From: an uncultured Pelagibacteraceae bacterium
GTDB lineage: Bacteria > Pseudomonadota > Alphaproteobacteria > Pelagibacterales > Pelagibacteraceae
NCBI GenBank assembly: GCA_902580335.1
Contig: CACHKE010000010.1
Coordinates: forward strand, 1-43,808
Reading direction: 5' to 3'
DNA length: 43,808 bases
Shown: positions 1 through 8,095 of the stretch, piece by piece
Position numbering within the stretch: position 1 is the first letter of the stretch
How the letters are laid out: each line of letters opens with the position of its first letter
Program-made: the position numbers and the translations under genes
The notes under the pieces: generated by a model
The model's database searches: none
Seen by the model: the letters and a program-made list of their open reading frames with translations, nothing else
Told to the model about the DNA's origin: nothing

Positions 1-2462
1 CATCTGGATTAGCAAGCGCTTATTCAGCTGCAAAAAATGGTGCAAAAGTTATTCTTGCTGAAGATAAATCAAGATTTGGAGGAACTTTATTAACAAGCGA
101 AGTAAATATTGGGAATCAATCAGGTAAAGAGTGGGCAGATAGTATTATTTCAGAGCTCAAAGAAATGCCTAATGTTACTGTAAAAAATAGATCTCAAGTT
201 TTTGGTTATTACGATCATAACATGCTAGTGATGTCTGAAAGAATAAGTGACCATTTACCAAAAACAAAAAAATTTCATCCGAAGCAGAGACTTTGGTATA
301 TTAGAGCAAAAGAAGTATTAATCTCATCTGGATCTATAGAGAGACCCATTGTATTTGGCAATAATGACACTCCTGGAGTAATGTTGTCTTCCGCTGCTAA
401 GGAATATATGAAAGTGTATGGAGTATTAGTCGGAAAAAAACCGCTTGTTTTTACAAATAATGATAGTGGTTATGAAACAGCAATTGAATTTAAAAAGAAT
501 GGTATTGATCCAATAATTTTAGATACAAGAAAAAAACCTCAATCAGAGATTATAGAGGAAGCAAAAAATATGAATATCAATATTAAATATTCATATGTAG
601 TTGTAGCTGCTCAAGGATATAAAAAAGTAAAATCAGCTGATATAGCTAAAATTTCAGATAACAAAGAGGAACTTGGATCAATTGAAAATATTGAGTGTGA
701 TTGTATTTGTGTTTCTGGATTTTGGACACCCACAATTCATTTGGCATCACAATCTGGAAATAAAACAAAGTTTAATGAGGATATAGATGCATTTGTTCCT
801 GGTATATCTAAACAAAATGAAAAAACTATAGGAGCTGCAAATGGAATTTATACCTTAAAAGAGACATTAAAAGACTCATTTGAAAAAGGAAACCTATTAT
901 CGAAAAAAATAACAAATAATGAGAACAAAATTTCTTTACCTAATGTTGTTGAAAAGAAATCTACTGTGCATGATAAATTTTGGTGTGTACCCTTACCGAA
1001 GGGAAAAAACTACAAAAGATTTTTAGATTTCCAAAATGATGTCGCAGTTTCTGACATAGAGATAGCTCTTAAAGAAGGGTATAGGTCTATTGAACATGTG
1101 AAAAGATACACTACACTTGGAATGGCTACTGACCAAGGTAAGACAAGTAATCTTAATGGTTTACAACTAGTGTCGAAAATCGAAAATAAAGTTGTACCAT
1201 CAGTTGGGCACACAACCTTTAGACCACCTTATTCACCAGTTTCTATTGGAGCAATTGTTGGAAGGGAAGTAGGAAAACATTCAAAACCAACAAGAAAATC
1301 TCCAATGCATTCATGGCATGAAAAAAATAATGCAGTCTTTGTGGATGCAGGTGTGTGGTTAAGACCAAGGTATTACAAGCGTGGTGAAGAGAATTTATTT
1401 GAGGCTTCAAAACGAGAGGCTAAAAATGTAAGAACTAATGTTGGTGTTTGTGACGTTACCACTTTAGGTAAAATTGATATTAAAGGACCTGATGCAGCGG
1501 AGCTTCTAAATAGAGTTTATACAAATGCCTGGTTAAAACTACCAGTTGGTAAGGCACGATATGGTGTGATGTTGAGAGAAGATGGTATTGTTATGGATGA
1601 TGGAACAACAACCAGAATATCAGAAAATCATTACCATATGACCACAACAACTGCTCAAGCTGCTAATGTTCTATCACATCTAGAATATTATCTACAACTT
1701 GTTTGGCCAGAATTAAATGTAAATGTAGTTTCAACAACTGAACAATGGGCGGGAGCTGCAATTGCTGGACCAAAATCAAGAGATGTATTAAAAAAACTTT
1801 TTCCAAAATCTGATGTAACGAATGAAGGACTTCCTTTTATGGGTTATATGGAAGGTGATCTATTTGGAGTAAAAGCTAAAATTTTTAGAATTTCATTTTC
1901 TGGTGAACTTGCATACGAAGTAAATGTTGAGTCAGATTATGGATATTTTATGTGGGAGAAAATAATAGAATTTGGAGAAGAGTTTGGAATTCAACCATAT
2001 GGAACAGAAGCACTTTCAACTTTAAGAATTGAAATGGGACATGTTGCAGGTTCAGAGCTTGATGGAAGAACTATTCCTTATGACAATTCCCTTGAGGGAC
2101 TTCTTAGCAAAAAGAAAGATTTTATTGGAAAAAGATCTTTATCAAGAAAAGCTTTTGCAGCTGAAGATAGACAAAAAATTGTTGGTGTTGTCCCATTAGA
2201 TAAAAAAACAAGTATTCCGGAAGGATCTCATTTAGTTAAAGATTCAAATGCACCACTTCCAAATCCAAAATTAGGTTATATTTCAGCCTCATGTTGGAGT
2301 GTTGAACACGATAATCCATTTTCTTTAGCAATTTTAAAAGATGGTAAGAATATGATAGGAGAAAAGTTATTCGTAATGTCACCTCTAAAAAATAAAGTAA
2401 TTCCAGTTGAGATAGTATCTTCACATTATGTGGATCCTAAAGGCGAGAGGGTTAGATCATGA
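1..2462 (+). CDS. soxA: Sarcosine oxidase alpha subunit, 5'-truncated by window edge
   Basis: Oxidative demethylation of sarcosine to glycine, with the methyl carbon passed to tetrahydrofolate; cytoplasmic, part of the heterotetrameric SoxBDAG enzyme. The frame is open from base 3 with no start, so the gene begins upstream; about 819 codons are visible of a family length near 1000. The first visible residues (SGLASAYSAAKNGAKVILAE) are the end of an FAD-binding Rossmann motif. The middle carries the family motif around base 1020-1140 (DFQNDVAVSDIEIALKEGY, then YTTLGMATDQGK). The C-terminal half, from about base 1270, is a GcvT/aminomethyltransferase-like folate domain. The stop overlaps the soxG start by 4 nt (ATGA), so the two are translationally coupled. 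The subunit identity rests on the motif order and on soxG following; confidence is high. Confidence 0.95.
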   Translation, partial: SGLASAYSAAKNGAKVILAEDKSRFGGTLLTSEVNIGNQSGKEWADSIISELKEMPNVTVKNRSQVFGYYDHNMLVMSERISDHLPKTKKFHPKQRLWYIRAKEVLISSGSIERPIVFGNNDTPGVMLSSAAKEYMKVYGVLVGKKPLVFTNNDSGYETAIEFKKNGIDPIILDTRKKPQSEIIEEAKNMNINIKYSYVVVAAQGYKKVKSADIAKISDNKEELGSIENIECDCICVSGFWTPTIHLASQSGNKTKFNEDIDAFVPGISKQNEKTIGAANGIYTLKETLKDSFEKGNLLSKKITNNENKISLPNVVEKKSTVHDKFWCVPLPKGKNYKRFLDFQNDVAVSDIEIALKEGYRSIEHVKRYTTLGMATDQGKTSNLNGLQLVSKIENKVVPSVGHTTFRPPYSPVSIGAIVGREVGKHSKPTRKSPMHSWHEKNNAVFVDAGVWLRPRYYKRGEENLFEASKREAKNVRTNVGVCDVTTLGKIDIKGPDAAELLNRVYTNAWLKLPVGKARYGVMLREDGIVMDDGTTTRISENHYHMTTTTAQAANVLSHLEYYLQLVWPELNVNVVSTTEQWAGAAIAGPKSRDVLKKLFPKSDVTNEGLPFMGYMEGDLFGVKAKIFRISFSGELAYEVNVESDYGYFMWEKIIEFGEEFGIQPYGTEALSTLRIEMGHVAGSELDGRTIPYDNSLEGLLSKKKDFIGKRSLSRKAFAAEDRQKIVGVVPLDKKTSIPEGSHLVKDSNAPLPNPKLGYISASCWSVEHDNPFSLAILKDGKNMIGEKLFVMSPLKNKVIPVEIVSSHYVDPKGERVRS

Positions 2463-3046
2463 GTTTAATTTCTGCGCTAGCTAATGTTCATCATCAAGGA
2501 CAATTTGGGGACTTTGAGGACAAAAAAGGCGATGACTTATTAAAAATTTCAGAAAAAAAAAATTTATTAATTGTTCAAATAGTACAATTTAAAAATTCTA
2601 ATATTCAAATTGAAAGTATTGATATTGACGGTTTAAAACTAAAAGACTCTTCATTAAATGTGGCTTTTAATGAAAATACAAGAATTTTATGGAATGGTCC
2701 AAAAAATTGGTTAGTGGTCTCTTCCAAAAAAGATTTAATCAATGATATTTCTTCAACATGTAAAGAAATAGATTTTGCAATTACTGATTTATCCCACTCA
2801 AGAGCTGTAATTGATATAGAGGGCAATTATGTAATAGAAGTTTTAAAGAAAGGATCACCATTTAATTTTGATGAATTAAAGAAAAATAATTCAATAAATT
2901 CTCTTTATAATAATATTGCGTTCACAGTGGACTTACAAAATGACAAACCATTTAAAGTAAGGTTATTCACGTTAAGAAGTTTTGGAGAGTCGTTATACCA
3001 TTCTGTTACTGATGCAGCATTAGAGTTTGGTTACGAAAATAAATAG
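2459..3046 (+). CDS. soxG: Sarcosine oxidase gamma subunit
   Basis: Small subunit of heterotetrameric sarcosine oxidase, with a fold resembling the folate-binding part of GcvT. It is 195 aa, the normal size for SoxG. It starts at the ATG overlapping the soxA stop (ATGA), which fixes the start. Recognisable pieces are the N-terminal SALANVHHQGQFG segment, a central WNGPKNWLVVS strand, the TDLSHSRAVIDIEG segment and a C-terminal RSFGESLYHSVTDAALEFG stretch. The family is weakly conserved, so position after soxA carries much of the weight. It is probably the last gene of the sox operon, because the next gene is on the other strand and its stop lies only 5 nt away. Confidence 0.88.
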   Translation: MSLISALANVHHQGQFGDFEDKKGDDLLKISEKKNLLIVQIVQFKNSNIQIESIDIDGLKLKDSSLNVAFNENTRILWNGPKNWLVVSSKKDLINDISSTCKEIDFAITDLSHSRAVIDIEGNYVIEVLKKGSPFNFDELKKNNSINSLYNNIAFTVDLQNDKPFKVRLFTLRSFGESLYHSVTDAALEFGYENK

Positions 3047-3051
3047 CAATA

Positions 3052-3900
3052 TTAATCTCTAGTAGCTATATAAACCCCTATTGACGTTATCAAAAAACCT
3101 AAAAGATCAATTGCTGTTAAACTTTCTTTCAAAAAGAACCAAGCCATTAAAGCAGATGTTGCGGGAATAAGAAAAAAAATTGAAACAGTCTTACTTGCAG
3201 AATTTTTTTTTATCAAAAACATTAAAATTGTAAAAGCACCAAAAGACACAAGAAATATTTGATGACCCATTGAAAGAAGAAATGTTTTTGTGAAGGCTAT
3301 ATATGGTTTTGCAAAAAATATAACAACAAGAATGTGAAAAAAACATCCTCCTACAGCTTGATAAAAATTACTTACTGACAGAGGTAAATTATTACTTAAT
3401 TTTTTTTGCCAAATTGTTGATGCTGTAATTGAAATTAATGCTATTATTGTAGCAACCAGTCCCAGCAATGGAATCTTTGATCCTAAATCCAATCCCAATA
3501 CTAGTGTTGCACCAAAAAATCCAAGCAATACCCCAATCCATTGTTTGAGAGTTACCTTTTCATTTAGGATTGGTCCACTTAAGATATTTGTTAAAATTGG
3601 TTGAAGTGTTACAATTAACGCAGCTATACTTGTAGGCATACCAATAGAAATCGAAAAGAATACTCCTCCCAGATACAATCCATGAAAAAGAACACCACTT
3701 AGAAATGATTCAATTAAGTTTTTTCTTTTTATAATTATTGAGTAATTAGAGTAAATTGAGAATAATAAAAATCCAATTGCTACAAAAAAAAATCGGAAAG
3801 CTAGGGCAGCAAATGGATCACTATTATCAATGATTGGTTTAGTAGTAATAAATGCAGATGACCAAAGAATGATAAAAATAAAAGGAAAAATTTTGATCAT
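3052..3900 (-). CDS. DMT-superfamily (EamA) transporter
   Basis: Inner-membrane permease of the drug/metabolite transporter superfamily. It is 282 aa with about ten hydrophobic segments arranged as two EamA repeats. The first repeat starts at the N-terminal IFPFIFIILWSSAFITTKPI segment, typical of the family; the second starts near residue 145 (PLLGLVATIIALISITAST). The substrate cannot be read from the sequence; family members export amino acids, nucleosides or other small metabolites. It is convergent with soxG and divergent from the hypothetical gene at 4020, so the 120-nt gap upstream (3901-4019) should hold promoters for both. Confidence 0.88.
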   Translation of the reverse strand: MIKIFPFIFIILWSSAFITTKPIIDNSDPFAALAFRFFFVAIGFLLFSIYSNYSIIIKRKNLIESFLSGVLFHGLYLGGVFFSISIGMPTSIAALIVTLQPILTNILSGPILNEKVTLKQWIGVLLGFFGATLVLGLDLGSKIPLLGLVATIIALISITASTIWQKKLSNNLPLSVSNFYQAVGGCFFHILVVIFFAKPYIAFTKTFLLSMGHQIFLVSFGAFTILMFLIKKNSASKTVSIFFLIPATSALMAWFFLKESLTAIDLLGFLITSIGVYIATRD

Positions 3901-4019
3901 GTTAAAAAATGTAGTAAAATTTGATGATTTACCACAATATTCTTCAAGTATTAAAGCTTATTTTGGACATTTTACTAATTGTAGCTCCTGGCCAAATCAA
4001 ATAACTTAATCCTGTGATT

Positions 4020-4412
4020 ATGAAACTTTTAAAACTTTGTTTATTCTTTACATCATTTTTATTTTTGACAGGTTTCGTTCATTTATCAGCTGTGTTGGGT
4101 CCTGCAATAACTGCTGCCACCTCTGGAAACTTGGCTAAAGCCACTGCTCAATTGGTCTTCGATAATGAATTTAAAAAAAAAACAGGCAAAAGTTCTCTTA
4201 GTTATATTACAGAGGAAGTATCAAAAAATAATAAAGAAAATCAAATAAACGAAGATTTTAAAAATTTGATTGAAAAAAGAGTAAAGACAGTTCACCAAAA
4301 GTTAGTCGACCAAAATAACGAGCCAAAAATAATTAAAGATTTTAAACTTTTAGTTGAAAAAAGAGTTAAATTTACACATAAAAAGCTAATACAGCAAAAA
4401 ATTAATCAGTGA
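4020..4412 (+). CDS. Hypothetical exported protein with a C-terminal internal repeat
   Basis: Not recognised as a named family. An in-frame GTG lies 6 nt upstream (4014); I prefer the ATG at 4020 because it starts directly with MKLLK and a hydrophobic segment, residues 6-18 (CLFFTSFLFLTG), that looks like a signal peptide or membrane anchor. Residues 27-60 hold a small-residue-rich stretch and a KKTGKSS motif. The C-terminus carries two copies of a charged helix with consensus DFKxLxEKRVKxxHxKL at about residues 79-95 and 107-123, a period of 28 residues. This suggests a secreted or envelope-anchored helical protein. Its 3' end overlaps the convergent gene at 4402-4818 by 11 nt. Confidence 0.7.
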   Translation: MKLLKLCLFFTSFLFLTGFVHLSAVLGPAITAATSGNLAKATAQLVFDNEFKKKTGKSSLSYITEEVSKNNKENQINEDFKNLIEKRVKTVHQKLVDQNNEPKIIKDFKLLVEKRVKFTHKKLIQQKINQ

Positions 4413-4818
4413 GATTTAGAAGAATTAATTTCTTTTGATTAGTTTCTTTACACCATAATTCATAACTTTCACACAATCTCCACAAGTGATCAAACGCGCG
4501 TTGAGAAATTTCTAATGGAAAATGACTTTTAGTGTAATAAAGTTCTGGGTACTGGATTAATTGTTTAATCATCATTTCTCTTTGTATTTTTAGTAACCTC
4601 ATTGTTTCTTCAGGAATTTTTTCTTTTTTTTTCTTTAATTCTTTAAACCAATTGTCATGAAATTTACCACTACTTACTTCCTTATAAGTATCTGATCCAA
4701 TAAATCCATCTATTGCATCTATATTAGAAAAGCTATTATTTTTTTTTTTTATTTCCGAAACTTCTAAATATATTTTTTCTGCCACATATAGGATATATGG
4801 TTTATCTTTAGATTTCAT
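4402..4818 (-). CDS. Hypothetical protein, 138 aa
   Basis: Unrecognised soluble protein with no signal peptide or membrane segment. The N-terminal part is charged and probably helical, with a KKKKEK run near residue 65. The C-terminal half contains RMMIKQ-type amphipathic helices and a W/C-rich stretch (DHLWRLCESYELWCKET). Its ATG overlaps the racemase stop by one nucleotide (TAATG on the minus strand), so it is translationally coupled to the gene upstream and may act with it, although no shared function can be read from the sequence. Confidence 0.7.
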   Translation of the reverse strand: MKSKDKPYILYVAEKIYLEVSEIKKKNNSFSNIDAIDGFIGSDTYKEVSSGKFHDNWFKELKKKKEKIPEETMRLLKIQREMMIKQLIQYPELYYTKSHFPLEISQRAFDHLWRLCESYELWCKETNQKKLILLNLTD

Positions 4819-5564
4819 TATTTACGATATTTCTTCATAGCCGCATTTGCTAATATCAAATTTGGATCTAAAAAAATTTTTGAGGTCTTTACTTTTTTAA
4901 AAGATTTGAATGCGAATATAGCTATTGGTAATTCGGTGCACCCTAAAATTATCTTTTTACACCTTTTTTTAATCAAATAATTTATAGCTGGTTTTATAAT
5001 TTTGCTGGCGGCTTTTACATTTCCCATTTTGACAAATTTAATTGCTTTATTTACAGAATTTTTTTGTAAAGATATATTAGGAAAAATAAGATTATAATTC
5101 TTATCAAAAAATTTATTGTAAACACCAGTGTTCAAAGTACCCTCAGTTGCTAATAATCCAATTGATGAATTTTTTTTGCATGTCTTTTTTGTGTGTACAA
5201 ATACTTCTTTTGGCATGTTAATAATTGGTAACTTTACTCTTTCTCTTAAATCTTTATACCAATAGTGTGCTGTATTGCACGGAATAACAATAAACTTACA
5301 TTTACTTTTTTTTAGTATTTTACATCCATGTAATAAACTTTTTAATACTAATGAGTATTTTTTTTCAATTTTTTTATTTTTTTTCCGATTTGACAAATTC
5401 TTAGTTTGAACACCGATTGACTCTGGTCTTCCTGGAATATTTGATTTGTTGAAAAGTAGAAATAAAGGGTATTCTTGGTCAATTTTTCCTCGATAAAGTA
5501 TTGCTAGCTTATTACAAAAATCTAGGCCAGCTTGCGTACCCATACCACCTAAAATCCCAATCAT
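4818..5564 (-). CDS. Aspartate/glutamate racemase family protein
   Basis: Cofactor-independent amino-acid racemase of the Asp/Glu/hydantoin racemase superfamily, 248 aa. The N-terminus MIGILGGMGTQAGLDF matches the aspartate racemase start. The two catalytic cysteines sit in the expected contexts: IPCNTAHYW near residue 98 and LGCTELPIA near residue 208. The family interconverts L- and D-aspartate or glutamate in the cytoplasm; which substrate applies here cannot be told. The central linker is lysine-rich. The gene is followed by an overlapping gene of unknown function. Confidence 0.88.
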   Translation of the reverse strand: MIGILGGMGTQAGLDFCNKLAILYRGKIDQEYPLFLLFNKSNIPGRPESIGVQTKNLSNRKKNKKIEKKYSLVLKSLLHGCKILKKSKCKFIVIPCNTAHYWYKDLRERVKLPIINMPKEVFVHTKKTCKKNSSIGLLATEGTLNTGVYNKFFDKNYNLIFPNISLQKNSVNKAIKFVKMGNVKAASKIIKPAINYLIKKRCKKIILGCTELPIAIFAFKSFKKVKTSKIFLDPNLILANAAMKKYRK

Positions 5565-5594
5565 TTTGCTTTCATTTATTTGATTAAAAAATTT

Positions 5595-5650
5595 ATTATT
5601 GGCTAAAAATATACAAATATAATTAAATTGTAAATCTTATAGCCAATAAT
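5595..5650. repeat. Perfect 11-bp inverted repeat between racemase and cold-shock genes
   Basis: The arms ATTATTGGCTA (5595-5605) and TAGCCAATAAT (5640-5650) are perfectly complementary around a 34-nt A+T-rich centre. On the minus strand it lies 14 nt past the csp stop and is followed by AAATTTTTTAA, so it may help to terminate or stabilise the csp transcript. The large loop makes it an atypical terminator. Confidence 0.45.
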
Positions 5651-5664
5651 CTATGTAATGAAAA

Positions 5665-5871
5665 TTATGCAGTTTTTAAGTTAACTGCTGAAGGACCTTT
5701 AGGACCATCTTCAACATCGAAAGTCAAAGCTTGACCCTCATCTAAACCGTTCATACCAGCATCTCTTACAGCTGAAACATGTACAAACACATCTTTTTCT
5801 TTATCATCTCTTTCAATAAAACCAAAACCTTTGGTTGGATTGAACCACTTTACTTTTCCTTGTAGACTCAT
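5665..5871 (-). CDS. Cold-shock domain protein
   Basis: Single-domain CspA-type RNA/DNA-binding protein of 68 aa, the usual length. Both RNA-binding motifs are present: RNP1 as KGFGFI (residues 14-19) and RNP2 as VFVHVSA (residues 28-34). It acts as an RNA chaperone in the cytoplasm. It stands alone, with about 120 nt of A+T-rich DNA upstream, room for its own promoter and 5' UTR. Which csp paralogue it is cannot be told. Confidence 0.96.
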   Translation of the reverse strand: MSLQGKVKWFNPTKGFGFIERDDKEKDVFVHVSAVRDAGMNGLDEGQALTFDVEDGPKGPSAVNLKTA

Positions 5872-5988
5872 ATTTTTCTTCTTACTTTTTTGTTTGTTAA
5901 TTTATTACTTATATTTAAGCAATGATGACTTTCTTTATAATTTAATTAGTTTTGTCAACAAAATAGATCAATACTTTAAATTTAATTT

Positions 5989-6456
5989 TTAAGTGTTGTT
6001 TATTAACTTTGATAAATAAATAGAATTTTTATCCTCTTTATAGTGAGCAAACGGTTTACAAGGCTTAAATCCACATAAATCAAATAATTTTCTTGCTGGT
6101 TTAAAGAATATTCCAGCTCCAGTTTCTATGCTAATTCGTTTAATATTCAATTTTTTAGCTTCATCAAACAAATGATCAATAAGTTTTATTCCATTCCCTT
6201 TATTCCTAAAATCATCATGTAATCTTATTGATTTAAATTCACCATGATCTTTTTCTAAAATTTTAAGAGCGCCACAACCTATCAATTTATCATCATCCCA
6301 TAAGCTCCAAAATTTAATAGAAGGTACTTTTAAACCTTCGATATCCAAAACATGTGCACTTCCCTCAGGAGAAGCTGCCCTTAGTTCGATAAAATGTTTT
6401 TTTAAAAGTTCATTAACATCTGAATTTTCGAAGTTTCCCTCAATAGTTTTAAACAT
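5989..6456 (-). CDS. GNAT-family N-acetyltransferase
   Basis: 155-aa protein of the GCN5-related acetyltransferase superfamily. The acetyl-CoA-binding motif A is visible as RLHDDFRNKGNGIKLIDHL around residues 78-96, followed by a strand (KRISIETGAG) and the C-terminal RKLFDLCGFKPCKPFAHY motif. The layout resembles the YsnE/ElaA-like small acetyltransferases; the acceptor is unknown. The start codon overlaps the purK stop by one nucleotide, so it is cotranscribed with purEK, but no purine role is implied by its sequence. Confidence 0.88.
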   Translation of the reverse strand: MFKTIEGNFENSDVNELLKKHFIELRAASPEGSAHVLDIEGLKVPSIKFWSLWDDDKLIGCGALKILEKDHGEFKSIRLHDDFRNKGNGIKLIDHLFDEAKKLNIKRISIETGAGIFFKPARKLFDLCGFKPCKPFAHYKEDKNSIYLSKLINNT

Positions 6457-7502
6457 TATAAAATTTTTGTTAAATGACCCATTTTTCTTTTTTCTTTTAT
6501 TTCTTTTTTTTGATAATCGAAAAAAAATTCATTATCGTTTAAATTTCTATTTTGTCTATATGGGGTAATTTGATTACCTATAAGATTTGTCATTTCTGCA
6601 TTATGTAATTTCTTTAAGGGAATTTGCTGTAAAGAACAAACTGCTCTTATATGATTTTCAAATTGACTAACATTAAAAGCATTAATAGTTAAATGGCCAG
6701 AATTATGAACTCTGGGTGCAATTTCATTAACATATAGATTATCATTTCTATCAATAAAAAATTCTACACAAAGTGTACCAATGTATTTTAATTCTTCAGA
6801 AATTTGTTTACTCCACTCTCTAGATTGATCAATAAGTTTGTTGCTAATATCAGCAGGGATTTTAGATTTTTTTAAAATTTGGTTTTCATGAATGTTTTCG
6901 ATTGCTTCATAAATTTCGTATCTGTTATTGCCAAATCTTGTAATTATAACAGAGATTTCTTTTTTTAATTTAATCAGTTTTTCAAGAATATATTCTTTTG
7001 AAAAATCTATATTTAATCCATTTAATTCATTTAGTGATTTTATAGGATATTGACCTTTTCCATCATAACCCATGGTTGTTGTTTTTAAAATTCCTGGCAA
7101 AAAATCATCAAGTGTCTCTAAATCTGATTTTTTTTCTATACCAACATATCTTGTAGTTCTAATATTTAATTTATTAACAAAATCTTTTTCAGCTAAACGA
7201 TGTTGTATTAATCTATTTATCGATGGCTTTGGATTTACTGTTTTTAATTTATTTATATCATTTAAAGTTTCATAAGGAATATTTTCAAATTCATAAGTAA
7301 TTATACTTACCTTTTTTACAAAATCGTTAATTTTATTTTTATCTTTGTAATCACCAAACATGAATTCATTACAGAAGTTTTGTGCCGGTGCATCTTGATC
7401 ATCCGAGTAAATTACAGTCTCGATATTTAATTTTTTTGCTGCAACTGACAACATACTACCTAATTGACCACCGCCAAGAATTCCTAATCTAATTTCAGAC
7501 AT
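6456..7502 (-). CDS. purK: N5-carboxyaminoimidazole ribonucleotide synthase
   Basis: ATP-grasp enzyme that carboxylates AIR to N5-CAIR with bicarbonate and ATP in de novo purine synthesis. I start it at the ATG at 7502 (MSEIRLGILGGGQLGSML), the conserved PurK N-terminus; the frame is open another 129 nt upstream but that part lies within purE and has no family match. The protein is 348 aa. ATP-grasp signatures include KTTTMGYDGKGQ near residue 145, the EKLIKLKKEISVI strand and the C-terminal VNEIAPRVHNSGHLTINA motif near residues 262-280. It follows purE with a 4-nt gap and overlaps the acetyltransferase start. Confidence 0.96.
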   Translation of the reverse strand: MSEIRLGILGGGQLGSMLSVAAKKLNIETVIYSDDQDAPAQNFCNEFMFGDYKDKNKINDFVKKVSIITYEFENIPYETLNDINKLKTVNPKPSINRLIQHRLAEKDFVNKLNIRTTRYVGIEKKSDLETLDDFLPGILKTTTMGYDGKGQYPIKSLNELNGLNIDFSKEYILEKLIKLKKEISVIITRFGNNRYEIYEAIENIHENQILKKSKIPADISNKLIDQSREWSKQISEELKYIGTLCVEFFIDRNDNLYVNEIAPRVHNSGHLTINAFNVSQFENHIRAVCSLQQIPLKKLHNAEMTNLIGNQITPYRQNRNLNDNEFFFDYQKKEIKEKRKMGHLTKIL

Positions 7503-7506
7503 TGAA

Positions 7507-7995
7507 TTATTTTGGATTTTTTTTAACTGATTTTGTTTGAGAAAATCTCCAACTTCTAAGTTTAGATTTAACGCTGGGATTACTATTAGAAATAATTGAA
7601 GCAGCAAGTATAGCTGCATTAATTGCTCCATCTTCTCCTATCGCTAAAGTCCCTACAGGAATTCCTTTTGGCATTTGAGCAATAGATAACAAGCTGTCTA
7701 AGCCTTTGAGTTTTTTACTCTCAATTGGAACACCTAACACAGGTATTTGAGTAAGTGCTGCTATCATTCCAGGCAAATGTGCTGAGCCTCCTGCACCTGC
7801 AATAATTACCCCAATATTATTTTTTTCTGCATCAGATGCGTACTTATACATTCTCATTGGAGTTCTGTGTGCTGAAATAATCTTTGTTTCTATGGGAACC
7901 TTAAGTTTTTTTAAAATTTGTTTTGCTAATTTCATTGTTTTAAAGTCAGATTGACTGCCCATCACTATTGAAACTTTTAGATTTTTTTTATTCAT
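7507..7995 (-). CDS. purE: N5-carboxyaminoimidazole ribonucleotide mutase
   Basis: Class I PurE converts N5-CAIR, the product of PurK, to CAIR in purine synthesis. It is 162 aa. Hallmarks are VSIVMGSQSDFKTMKLA near residue 8, the catalytic ISAHRTPMRMYKY motif near residue 40, the IIAGAGGSAHLPGM loop near residue 64 and GVPIESKKLKGLDSLLSIAQMP. The pairing with purK supports class I, since class II enzymes do not need PurK. It is the first gene of a purE-purK-acetyltransferase operon, divergent from the M19-like gene with a 100-nt gap that should hold both promoters. Confidence 0.97.
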   Translation of the reverse strand: MNKKNLKVSIVMGSQSDFKTMKLAKQILKKLKVPIETKIISAHRTPMRMYKYASDAEKNNIGVIIAGAGGSAHLPGMIAALTQIPVLGVPIESKKLKGLDSLLSIAQMPKGIPVGTLAIGEDGAINAAILAASIISNSNPSVKSKLRSWRFSQTKSVKKNPK

Positions 7996-8095
7996 GAATA
8001 TATTTATTGAAACTTTATTTCAAAAAATTGTCGAAATTTCAATAAATTAATAGAATTTCAAATACATATTGATATGGTTTAATAAAATTAAACTC

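Noticed and set aside
2236..2424. Minus-strand ORF inside soxA, and similar antisense ORFs under other clear genes
   Set aside because: They lie wholly within strongly conserved genes on the other strand, have no ribosome site or family motif, and show the composition expected of antisense A+T-rich DNA.
4740..4755. Long A/T homopolymer runs as repeats or frameshift sites
   Set aside because: Such runs occur throughout this A+T-rich window, and the frames continue normally across them.
7503..7631. N-terminal extension of purK
   Set aside because: The conserved PurK start is at 7502; the upstream part runs in another frame of purE and matches nothing.
8069..8095. TTG start for the M19-like gene
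   Set aside because: The ATG at 8096 is a better start, and the extra nine residues have no family support.
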